Shown here in pieces: positions 1-8,305 of a DNA stretch of 11,253 bases; the stretch's first letter is position 1, and each line of letters starts with the position of its first letter. The stretch is from assembly GCA_000697335.1 (NCBI GenBank), contig JNEM01014622.1:1-11253 (forward strand), in the 5' to 3' direction. Below the pieces are notes generated by a model. The model was not told the origin of the DNA. It did no database searches and worked only from the letters and a program-made list of their open reading frames with translations. The position numbers and the translations under genes were made by a program. The DNA is from Conidiobolus incongruus B7586 (lineage: Eukaryota > Entomophthoromycota > Entomophthoromycetes > Entomophthorales > Conidiobolaceae).

Positions 1-198
1 TATTTTTATTTATTTAACTAAATATAAGCTTGATAATATTTATTATAATAATATTGATATTATTAAATTATCATAGTAATTCTTTACAAAAATTCAAGGA
101 TATTATTTGATATATTTTTTTATATTACTAATATAAGGTAATAAATAATATAAATTCCATTTATATAAGGTTATAAATATTTAAATATAAAATATAAA
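1..198. other. AT-rich flank left of an adapter remnant, origin uncertain
   Basis: No reading frame or RNA gene is visible. The stretch is almost entirely A/T, with short palindromic AT runs around 35-75 and a loosely repeated 'ataaggt(t)ataaata' phrase near 135 and 165. Because a library adapter sequence follows immediately, this piece may come from a different part of the genome (or an organelle) than the rest of the window. Its linkage to the gene at 1700 should not be assumed. Confidence 0.5.
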
Positions 199-217
199 AG
201 ATGTGTATAAGAGACAG
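199..217 (+). other. Tn5/Nextera mosaic-end sequence (library artefact)
   Basis: AGATGTGTATAAGAGACAG is an exact 19/19 match to the hyperactive Tn5 mosaic end used in Nextera tagmentation libraries. It stands out from its surroundings, which have almost no G/C. The outer Nextera adapter parts are absent on the left, so this is an internal scar, such as a mate-pair junction half or a chimeric fragment, rather than an untrimmed read end. I infer that bases to its right begin a true genomic insert and that the join to the left is suspect. Confidence 0.93.
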
Positions 218-236
218 TATCTATTCATTCTAAACT

Positions 237-297
237 AATATATTTGAAAAATTAAAAATTATAAAGAACTAGGTCATCTTTAATTTTCAAATATATT
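237..297. repeat. Imperfect inverted repeat, 19-bp stem
   Basis: The left arm 237-256 and right arm 279-297 are reverse complements apart from one extra A in the left arm, leaving a 22-base loop (257-278). The arms are AT-only except for one G/C pair. It begins 20 bases after the adapter remnant. It could be a hairpin-forming element, a fragment of a short inverted-repeat transposon, or chance in AT-rich DNA. The stem length makes chance less comfortable than for the other hairpins here. Confidence 0.6.
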
Positions 298-619
298 CTT
301 GATTTATTATAATTTATCAAATAAGCCAATAGTTTATATTCATGAAAAAATCACTAAATATAATATAAATTGAATATATCTGGTAAGTATATTTGTTTTG
401 ATTTAAATAAAAAAATATAGAAATAATAAAATTATTCAATATTAATGCTTAAAATTTCCATATAATTTTTAAATTATTTTTGCAAAGCTATATAATTTGA
501 TTATTTGAATATTGATCATATTATAATTTGGAGAAAATTTATTGTGACTTTTAATGAATATTTGATTATAACTTTAATCACCTTATTTGTTCATTTTGTT
601 TAATATTTAAGTTTACTGA

Positions 620-1171
620 ACTGATAAATGGCCTGATAGATTATTTAGGCCAATAATTGAAATAATTGATCAATTAAATTATGAATCTGAACATTTCCCT
701 ACAAAATAAATTATTAATAAAACTCTAAATACTTGTTGTATATTGGAGTTGTTAATTAAGTTCCGTGAATCCTAACCAGATTAACTAATATATATTAAAA
801 ATTTAATTTTGAAGGTTATTATTAGCTAATTAATGATCCATTATATTGCTAACCATAAATATAATTCTTGGTTATTGAAATTAAATATTCGAAATTCCTT
901 TGTTCTCATTTATTTAAAATTATAAATATGAAAAATTAAGATTTTCAAATATCTATAAAATTTGAAAAAATTATTAACTAAATAATATATTACTGGTTTT
1001 AATTTGTTTAATAATCAAATTGAAGAAATATCAAAAACTAATGATATTTTGATTTTATTAAATATTCTAAAATTTTTATATCTATTAAGAGATGTTTAGG
1101 ATTGGATTTGTCGAGTTAATGATGTTATAAATTTGTTTTTAGCCAAATTATTGAATGATATAATTAAATAA
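620..1171 (+). pseudogene. Possible relic of an unidentified coding sequence
   Basis: Frame 2 reads peptide-like strings between stops: TDKWPDRLFRPIIEIID and onward (620-706), a 21-codon run (710-772), about 31 codons ending before a stop near 920, and a 37-codon run followed after one TAG by DWICRVNDVINLFLAK and onward, to a stop at 1169-1171. About nine internal stops occur in roughly 183 codons, fewer than expected for DNA this AT-rich by my rough estimate (about one per ten codons). The same frame holding over 550 bases is the main argument. I recognise no family, and the local hairpin at 629-652 is an alternative reason for the G/C bases. This is a weak call. Confidence 0.2.
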
Positions 1172-1618
1172 ACTCATTGATATTTATATTAATTAAAATA
1201 TAAGTTCACTGAATATATATTAGCATATTATTCAATAGACAATATCCAATACAATTAAAATTGTGATGAAATTCAATTTTGGATATTCAAAATTGCCTAA
1301 ATATATAATTATGAATATTTTCAAAAAAAATTATTATTCAACCTTATGAATTTTCATAGGTATAAAAGTAAAATCAACAAATGAAATCATTCGTGTTCAT
1401 TATAATTATTCCATTTATAGAAAATTATGCAAGATTGTTACATCATAAAAGTCATTAGGTTATTCTTATTAATTTATTACGTATTCATATTATGATTAAT
1501 TATATCATTTCATTTTAATGTAAAAAGATGTATTGGTAATCGGTAAATGAGTTTAAGCATTCATCTAATAAACCATTAAAAAATCATGAATTATTGCCAA
1601 ATATAAATCATGTCTGGA

Positions 1619-1625
1619 TATAAAA
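1619..1625 (+). promoter_or_regulatory. TATA-like box of the A-T-R gene
   Basis: TATAAAA lies 75 bases before the ATG at 1700, in a slightly less AT-only neighbourhood ('tctggatataaaattcc'). A start of transcription about 30 bases downstream would leave a leader of roughly 50 bases. TATA strings are frequent by chance in DNA this AT-rich, so only the position supports the call. Confidence 0.35.
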
Positions 1626-1678
1626 TTCCAATCTAAAAAATATCAAAGACCATTGAATTGAAAATATATTTGCACTGG

Positions 1679-1696
1679 ATGGTCGTTTTTCAATAA
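1679..1696 (+). promoter_or_regulatory. Five-codon upstream reading frame (MVVFQ) in the leader
   Basis: ATG GTC GTT TTT CAA TAA ends three bases before the main ATG and is in the same frame. The upstream ATG has T at -3 (weak context), while the main ATG has A at -3 and G at +4 (strong). If transcription starts before 1679, ribosomes would meet this mini-frame first and might leak past it or reinitiate. The TAA at 1694-1696 also closes the main frame upstream, so translation of the enzyme cannot begin earlier without a spliced leader. Confidence 0.4.
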
Positions 1697-1699
1697 AAA

Positions 1700-4600
1700 A
1701 TGGAACCCCTTAAATACTCATCAACTGGACGATTTGTCGACTTGATTGAAGAAAATTCAATCTCCAAGGAAAGCCGTCAATTTCCTGCTGTTTCAATTAA
1801 TCCCAATGGAAAATATATCGATATTACATATGAGCAATATTCGAACATTGTATCTCATTCTGCGAACTATTTTTATAACCAATTATATCAAATAGACTTT
1901 TCCAATGGCAGAAATATTGGTTTGCTATCTCATTCAGATTCTCATTATCTATGGAATATGATGGGTTTAATGAGATTAAATGTTGCTCCTGTACTTTTGT
2001 CACCTCGCAACTCTCTTGAAGCAACTATTCATCTTTTAAAGGAATCTAATTCTCGAGCATTGGTTTACCAAGATCATTTTCAAGATTGGGCAAATGAGAT
2101 TAAAAATCAAATCCCTCAATTAATCCTGATCCCAAAATGGATTGCTGAATTCCCTCAATGTCTGTCTGTTACTGAATATCAGCTCTTAATTCCTCTCGAA
2201 TCTAAAGAAAAGGAGCTACATAATATTGCTTACACGCTTCACTCGTCTGGTTCCACATCTTTTCCTAAATTAGTTCCACATTTAAATCGAGTAGTTCATA
2301 ACTTAGGCTATCGACAAGGTATACAGGAATCGGATGCTAAACTTAAAGAATTATACTACTACCCATTATTTCACGCTGCAGGAGTCGTTTCAATGGCAAT
2401 TCCAAATATATATAGAAAAAAATACGTAATTTTATCTCCAGATGTTGGTCCAGGGAGCCATTATTCCTCAAAAATGATATTAAGTTCAATTCAACAGACT
2501 TCACCTCAAGCTATTTGGATATTACCATTGATTGCGAAAGAGCTTATTGAATATTGCGACCATGTTCCTCAATCACAAGGATGGAATATTCTAAAAACTC
2601 TGGATTTTGTTAAATTCGGAGGTGCTCAACTTCCCAAGAGGATGATTGAATCAATATTCGAAAATGGAATAACTCCTCTTTCCATGTTTGGCACTACAGA
2701 GTGTGGAATGATAATGAAATGCTGTCCTGATAGAAACAACGAGTATTTAATCCCATTCACTCCTTTAGATGGGCTGCAATACAAATTCAATGATTGGGGA
2801 AATAATTTAGTGGAATTGGTTGTTTTAAAAGAAGATCCCTCCCTTGCATGTGTTCAAGATAGAGATGAAGAAGGAAACTATCCTACCAAGGATTTATTCC
2901 AGGTTATCAGTCAGAATCCTTTGCTTTTAAACTATCTCTCGAGAACAGACGATACCATCGTACATGTCAATGGAGAAAAAACTAATCCAATCCCAATGGA
3001 AGATAAGATCAATCACTGTCCATTTGTAGACAGATGTGCTATTCTAGGAACTGGTCAACAAATGAATACTCTTTTGGTTCAATTAGATATTAATCAAGTC
3101 CTATCAGCTCCTTTACCAACTGTCATTTCATCTATCAAGTCTTATGTTAAAGCTGCTAATGAATCAGCTCCTTCACACTCTCGTATTTATGAAGAAATGA
3201 TTTATTACTTGCCTATGAATTCTGAAAAGAAACTACCAGTTACAATGAAAGGTAATTTAATGAGAGGAAAATGTATGAAAATGTTTGAGCAAGAAGTAAA
3301 ACAAATTGTCGAAAAAATGGAATCAGGATATGGTACTGATGAATCTCGTGAAAACAATGATTATTCTTCAAGTGATAGCATCAAATATTTTGTTCAATAT
3401 TGCTTAAGATCAACCATTGATAAAGTTATTGGCAATAGTGATAGTTTCTTCAACAATGGAATGGACTCATTATCAGCAATGAGATTCAGAAATCTTCTCA
3501 AATCAAAAATATCCAATTTGGAACTCAAAGTAACTGATATTTATGATAATGATACTGTCGAGAAATTGGTTGCTTTTATTGAACAGTCTAAGCAAGGAAA
3601 GCAACCCATGACTAAATCATTACAAGTGTATCAACAACAAGTTGACCAATATATAGCTAGATACTCTGATTTAGGACTCGAAAAACCTCAAGCTAAACCA
3701 CTTCCTACTGATGATTTCCATATTGCTATCACTGGAGCCAATGGATCTTTGGGATCATTTATGATTAAGAACTTGGTTCAACAGTCTAAAGTATCGAAGG
3801 TGTATGCTATGATCAGAGCTAAAGACGATAATGAAGCCAAGAAGAAACTTGAAAGTAGCTTTTCCCAACGTTTCATTTCAATCAACCCAGACCATATCAG
3901 TAAAATTGTTCCACTTGCTGTCAAATTACATGAAGATCAATTGGGCTTGACCAAAGAAATTTATGATTCAATTCTTTCTAATTTGACCCATGTTCACCAT
4001 GTTGGATGGACAATGAACTTTTTGAAGGGTTTAGATGCTTTTGATGATTGTATTGCTGCTTCCAAGAACCTCATGAAGCTCTCAGTCTTGTCTCAAAGAA
4101 AAGTAATTTATAATCTGGTATCGACTATTGGTGCAACTTTCCCTTCTGCTCCACATGATATTAAAACTGTTCCTGAAACTAAACTCGGTACTAAGCTTGT
4201 TAATGTTGCCACTTGTAATGGTTATAACCTCTCTAAACTAGTCACCGAGACTGTTGCTCAAACATGGTCTCAAGAATATGATATTCCTTTACACATCCAT
4301 CGTGTTGGTCAGATCTCAGGGGATACTATAAATGGAGCTTGGAACATTACTGAACATATTCCATTGTTGGTCAAAGGAATCCAAGTGATGAAGATGTGTC
4401 CTGATATATTAGACTCTACTGTCACTTGGATTCCTGTGAACACTGCAGCTGATGCTATTGTTGAGATTGGAAGTCAAGATCAAACTACTCAAAACTCATT
4501 TGCTCATATTATTAATCTTGTACAATATGATTGGAAGATCATCTACAATGCTCTCAAATCATATGGAATTGATTTCCAAGTTGTTCCTGTACAAGAATTC

Positions 4601-4822
4601 ATCACTCAGCTTAAAACCAATCCCAAGTTCCAGAATGCAGATGATAATCCCGTTGCCACTTTGACAGATTTCTTTGACAATGTCTTCTTATCAGGTCATG
4701 GCACTATTCTTGAAACCGAATTGACTAAATTATCTTCCTCATCCATTGCTCAATGTCCTGCTTTAGACAATGATTTGATGATGAAATATTTGAATTTCTG
4801 GAAAGCTCAAAATTTTATTTAA
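1700..4822 (+). CDS. NRPS-like carboxylic acid reductase (adenylation-carrier-reductase)
   Basis: Single-module A-T-R enzyme of 1040 residues, predicted to adenylate a carboxylic acid with ATP, tether it as a thioester and release it by NAD(P)H reduction to an aldehyde. Adenylation domain about 10-530: ATP loop SSGSTSFPK (182-190), FHAAG (224-228), FGTTE (330-334), A7-like D398, A8-like SRTDDT (414-419) and G425, A10 lysine K517. Carrier domain about 560-630, with FFNNGMDSL placing the phosphopantetheine serine at 590. Reductase domain about 670-1035: TGANGSLG (678-685), S/T at 808-809, Y842-x3-K846. The start is supported by an in-frame TAA just upstream, strong ATG context, and codon-for-codon alignment of the decayed copy's first ATG. 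No introns; tandem TAA stops. Length suits fungal A-T-R enzymes; Lys2 is about 1400 residues. FHAAG in place of the FDxS of amino-acid-activating domains suggests a non-amino acid substrate, which remains unknown. No signal peptide or membrane segment seen, so probably cytosolic. Confidence 0.93.
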   Translation: MEPLKYSSTGRFVDLIEENSISKESRQFPAVSINPNGKYIDITYEQYSNIVSHSANYFYNQLYQIDFSNGRNIGLLSHSDSHYLWNMMGLMRLNVAPVLLSPRNSLEATIHLLKESNSRALVYQDHFQDWANEIKNQIPQLILIPKWIAEFPQCLSVTEYQLLIPLESKEKELHNIAYTLHSSGSTSFPKLVPHLNRVVHNLGYRQGIQESDAKLKELYYYPLFHAAGVVSMAIPNIYRKKYVILSPDVGPGSHYSSKMILSSIQQTSPQAIWILPLIAKELIEYCDHVPQSQGWNILKTLDFVKFGGAQLPKRMIESIFENGITPLSMFGTTECGMIMKCCPDRNNEYLIPFTPLDGLQYKFNDWGNNLVELVVLKEDPSLACVQDRDEEGNYPTKDLFQVISQNPLLLNYLSRTDDTIVHVNGEKTNPIPMEDKINHCPFVDRCAILGTGQQMNTLLVQLDINQVLSAPLPTVISSIKSYVKAANESAPSHSRIYEEMIYYLPMNSEKKLPVTMKGNLMRGKCMKMFEQEVKQIVEKMESGYGTDESRENNDYSSSDSIKYFVQYCLRSTIDKVIGNSDSFFNNGMDSLSAMRFRNLLKSKISNLELKVTDIYDNDTVEKLVAFIEQSKQGKQPMTKSLQVYQQQVDQYIARYSDLGLEKPQAKPLPTDDFHIAITGANGSLGSFMIKNLVQQSKVSKVYAMIRAKDDNEAKKKLESSFSQRFISINPDHISKIVPLAVKLHEDQLGLTKEIYDSILSNLTHVHHVGWTMNFLKGLDAFDDCIAASKNLMKLSVLSQRKVIYNLVSTIGATFPSAPHDIKTVPETKLGTKLVNVATCNGYNLSKLVTETVAQTWSQEYDIPLHIHRVGQISGDTINGAWNITEHIPLLVKGIQVMKMCPDILDSTVTWIPVNTAADAIVEIGSQDQTTQNSFAHIINLVQYDWKIIYNALKSYGIDFQVVPVQEFITQLKTNPKFQNADDNPVATLTDFFDNVFLSGHGTILETELTKLSSSSIAQCPALDNDLMMKYLNFWKAQNFI
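3404..4587 (+). repeat. Carrier-reductase tract duplicated at 10071-11253 (intact copy)
   Basis: This stretch of the intact gene, from codon 569 to about codon 963, is matched by 10071-11253 in the same orientation. By eye I count nine substitutions and one single-base deletion over about 1183 bases. The base before the tract (3403 against 10070) already differs, and the preceding linker is poorly conserved and six bases longer in the other copy, so the left edge is sharp. The right edge lies beyond the window. Confidence 0.9.
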
Positions 4823-4862
4823 TAATTTTACTAAATTAGTTTTTGTTCCTTTGTAATCCAAA

Positions 4863-4886
4863 AATAAATTCTATTTGTAAAATAAA
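4863..4886 (+). terminator. Probable polyadenylation signals
   Basis: AATAAA occurs at 4863-4868 and again at 4881-4886, 41 and 59 bases after the stop codon, with T-rich stretches (4841-4852 and 'ctatttg') around them. This arrangement is typical of a eukaryotic 3' end. In such AT-rich DNA the hexamer is common by chance, so placement right after the gene is the argument. Confidence 0.45.
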
Positions 4887-5128
4887 AACATATTCATTTA
4901 TAACTTGTACTCGATTATTATGATTAGGTATTAATATTAGATTTTTTTATTCAAATAATACACATATTAATAAATTTTATTTTAAAAAAATTATATTCTA
5001 ATATATTATTAGAGATTATTACATTCAATTTGTTTTTATATTATTATTAATATTTTATATTTCAATTCTATTTCATTTATATTATATACTATTCATTAAA
5101 TTATTAAAATACAAAAATCACTAATTTG

Positions 5129-5160
5129 ATTGAGTTTTTAATATATTATCAAAACTCAAT
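5129..5160. repeat. Perfect 10-bp inverted repeat
   Basis: ATTGAGTTTT (5129-5138) and AAAACTCAAT (5151-5160) are exact reverse complements around a 12-base AT loop. It lies about 300 bases after the gene's stop codon, too far for its own 3' end. The ACTCAA/TTGAGT core recurs in the hairpin at 6184-6228. Confidence 0.6.
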
Positions 5161-5752
5161 ATAATTTTTATTTAATTAAATATATACAATATATATATTT
5201 ATATTTATATATTTCAAAGCTAAATCATTCAACAATATAATGAAAAAATTTTCAAATAAATTATAAATAGTTATTAATAAAAATTTAGTATTATTTTAAT
5301 CTTAAACAATAATTAAAAATTTTATTAATTTATTACAATCACCATATATATATTTCAACCAAAATTAATATAATTGAAATATATCAAATTTTTAAATAAT
5401 TATAATTAAAAAATAAAAATAGACTAAAATAATATACTTAATAAATAACTCAATATCAATTATTTATAAAAATAATAACAATAACTGGCAACAAAAAGAT
5501 TTCAAAATAAAATATGAAAAATTTAATTTTTTTAAATATTAAAGATCTAATATAAAAGATTTAACTTATTCAAGGTACCCGAGCTTTATAATCATTCAAA
5601 AAAATAAAATTAAAGAATCATTTCAAATATCACTAATATTTTTAATAAGCTATTTAAATTATAATATTAAAATCTCAATTCTATTCAATCTCTAATTTAA
5701 TATCAGATACGTTATATTGATAAAAATAGGTATATGATAAATTAGTTTATAA

Positions 5753-5756
<4 letters not shown>

Positions 5757-5790
<34 letters not shown>
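5757..5790. repeat. (AT)17 dinucleotide microsatellite
   Basis: An uninterrupted run of 17 AT units, 34 bases long. It is the longest pure simple repeat in the window and can form cruciform or slipped structures. Its length is likely to vary between individuals and to be error-prone in assembly. Confidence 0.95.
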
Positions 5791-5793
<3 letters not shown>

Positions 5794-6183
5794 AATAATA
5801 TTAACAAACTATTATAATATTATTAAGACCATTAAGCAAGTTATCATTATTTGGTTCTAGTAGACAAAAATAATACTTATTGATATTATTACATAAATAT
5901 AACATCAAAAATAAAAAAATATCTTATATATAAGGTATATCTTTAGTCTATTTGTAAAGCTTAAGAATTTCCTTATAATTATAATCAAAGTAATTATTAT
6001 AAATGACATATAACATAAGAACAGACTTTTCACAATTGTCTGATTTTATAGAAATTACCTAAGATACAGGTGATATAATCCAGCTCCATATTATTTCTTT
6101 TAATTAATCTATATTTAATTCAAATGCTTTATAATAAAAATATATTTATCTTAATAATATTATCTTTATTATCTTTAAATAAA

Positions 6184-6228
6184 AGATATTTTACTCAAAT
6201 TAATATTTTTGAGTAAATTAGGATATCT
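6184..6228. repeat. Inverted repeat with 16 paired bases
   Basis: An inner perfect stem TTTACTCAAA (6190-6199) with TTTGAGTAAA (6208-6217) encloses an 8-base loop. The stem continues outward as AGATAT (6184-6189) with ATATCT (6223-6228) after a 5-base bulge at 6218-6222. It could be a hairpin or a short element's terminal remnant. No gene is adjacent. Confidence 0.6.
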
Positions 6229-6240
6229 ATAATAGAATCT

Positions 6241-6258
6241 AATAATAATAATAATAAT
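6241..6258. repeat. (AAT)6 trinucleotide microsatellite
   Basis: Six perfect AAT units followed by a degenerate AT-rich tail. It starts 12 bases after the hairpin at 6184-6228. Confidence 0.85.
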
Positions 6259-7517
6259 TATAATAATAGGTGAAATCTTTACTATTAATTAAAAGTTATA
6301 TTATCTTAAGAATTAAATTATATTAACTAATGATAATAACTAATTAATTATTAATACCTTATTATTTTATACTAATAATGATTAGATCAACCATAGATTA
6401 TTAAAAAATAGATTACAATAAATATATAAATTATAGATACCAATATATTAATAAATACCAAATAATAAAAAATATTTTATATTATTATATTATAATATTT
6501 ATTATTATTACTATCTTAATAGGAATTATTAAAAAATTTTAATTAAATTCTTTAATAATATTATTATATAATATTTTCTATTATTTTTAATAAAAATATA
6601 TCTTAATAAATAATAATATTTATAAAAAAAATTAATATTATAGTTCAATATAAGAAAAATTATAATAAAAAATATTTTATAAGCTAATAACTATATAAAA
6701 AATATATATAATTATCAAAGTCTAGCTTTTTAAGATAAATTGATCCTTATTAACCCATCTATACCAATAACCAAATAATAATCCATATGATTATGAATTC
6801 TTTAGTTAATTAAAGGATCTGATTTAATGATCAAATTTGATAACATTCAAAATTCACATTTTAAATCAAAATTCTGATTGTGAAGATAGATTTTAATAAA
6901 TTATATAAATGATTTTAATAATTACCTCTAGTGTAAACTATATTATACAAAAATAATAAAGATACTAGATATCATAGTTATAGTTCTTTGCTCTAAATTT
7001 TTTTACTTTACTAATATAAAAACTCAAATTAACAAAACATATATTTTATATTATTATATAAATAAATTCAATTCTATATAATAAATATCATAGAATAAAT
7101 TCATATTATTATTATTTATATTTATTAAATATTCCCAATCCATATTTAGTTTTAATAAACTTTGAAAGCTATCATCAATTTTTATTTTAATTATTAATAA
7201 ATTGAGGTATTATAAAAATACTTTATCTATGTCTAATAATTAAATATTCTAATCCAAGGTATATTAACACTATTTTGAGTTAAATATGTCTATTGTATAT
7301 TGAAAATATATATATTTATATCAATGTAGCAATTAATTTTTGAAATATTTAGCAATAGTTTTTAATATCTTAATAAATTTATAATTAAACCTATATGTGA
7401 TTTTGACAGAAAAAGATAATTAAATGCAATATTATATACTCCTTAATTTGTAACAATTTAATATCTAGTTGTTTTGATCCTTTTATTAACTAAACTACTT
7501 ATTTGGATTGAATACTA

Positions 7518-7549
7518 ATTGAAATATAATAGTATTGAAATATAGTAGA
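7518..7549. repeat. Short tandem duplication, two 16-base units
   Basis: ATTGAAATATAATAGT (7518-7533) is followed directly by ATTGAAATATAGTAGA (7534-7549), with two mismatches between units. It looks like a small replication-slippage duplication that has since diverged. Confidence 0.6.
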
Positions 7550-8294
7550 TTCAACTACATTAAAATAATAAATTAACTATATTATATTTTTATTAGTATT
7601 GATGACATATAATCTTGCAATTTTCTAATACTAAGATTATATTAATATATTAAAATACTATAAAAAATTTATCAAATAAGATATATTAAATATTGGTGAT
7701 ATGATATTTTATATTTTTCAACATTTTATTCTAATGTAAGTAATATAAATTATTAATTTTAATAATTAATTAATGGCTGAGTAAATGTAAAGTATCTTTT
7801 TTTATAAATTTAAAATTTATTGAAAATAATATTAGAATAAAATTCACAATGATTTGATTCAAAGGTTAATAAGATGTTTTTATTTAAAATATCTTGGCCC
7901 TTCTAAACTCTGCTTGGAATATTAATTTCATAGATCAATCTGTAGATTACAATCCAGATATCCTATTTTAATTGATGATATATATTAACTTACTGAATGT
8001 AAATAGATTTTAATTTCAATCTGTTATTTAATTTAAATTGGTTCAAATAATTGGCATTTCCAAAAATCACATAAACCAATTTATCTAAACAATTTATGAA
8101 TATTTATTATTTTGTAATTTTTAAACTGAGTAAAAAAAGTATTAGGATATTTACTATTATTGTTAAAAATACTTGATTTAGTCATCTCAAATATTGATAA
8201 TTATATATTCTTTCCAATTTAATACGTGCTGATAACAAATTATACTTTAAATTAAATGACATATCTCTGCAATTACAATCATTATTTAATTAAA

Positions 8295-8305
8295 CCCCCT
8301 CCCCC
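8295..8305. repeat. C-rich tract CCCCCTCCCCC
   Basis: Ten C in eleven bases, 98 bases before the decayed copy's start codon, in DNA that is otherwise mostly A/T. It is the most G/C-dense run outside genes here. It may be a promoter remnant, a slippage tract or chance. No known factor site is recognised. Confidence 0.5.

Larger units (their letters stand above)
218..1618. other. AT-rich spacer upstream of the A-T-R gene
   Basis: No convincing gene. Composition is less extreme than in the spacer after the gene. It contains the inverted repeat at 237-297, a small GC-richer hairpin (TGGCCT 629-634 with AGGCCA 647-652), and a weak trace of an old reading frame between 620 and 1171, all described separately. 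It should also hold the upstream regulatory region of the gene at 1700, but I recognise no specific transcription-factor site. Confidence 0.6.

Noticed and set aside
1381-1458. 25-codon frame MKSFVFIIIIPFIENYARLL and onward, preceded by TATAAAAG at 1361-1368
   Set aside because: The TATA string is only 13 bases before the ATG, so transcription would start inside the frame. The peptide is short, matches nothing I know, and such frames are common in AT-rich DNA.
1824-2024. 66-codon reverse-strand frame inside the A-T-R gene
   Set aside because: Shadow of the coding strand with no protein-family signal. The same holds for the short frames at 4452-4664 (+) and 9365-9553 (-).
1700-4822. Identification as Lys2 (alpha-aminoadipate reductase)
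   Set aside because: Same domain order, but about 350 residues shorter, and its A4-like motif does not suit an amino acid substrate.
5197-5207. Match to the budding-yeast origin consensus (WTTTAYRTTTW)
   Set aside because: Such an AT-only 11-mer is expected by chance here, and the consensus does not apply outside a few yeasts.
6472-7059. Exact 19-base repeat of AT-only sequence at 6472-6490 and 7041-7059
   Set aside because: Low-complexity AT sequence, and flanking bases do not extend the match enough to suggest an element.
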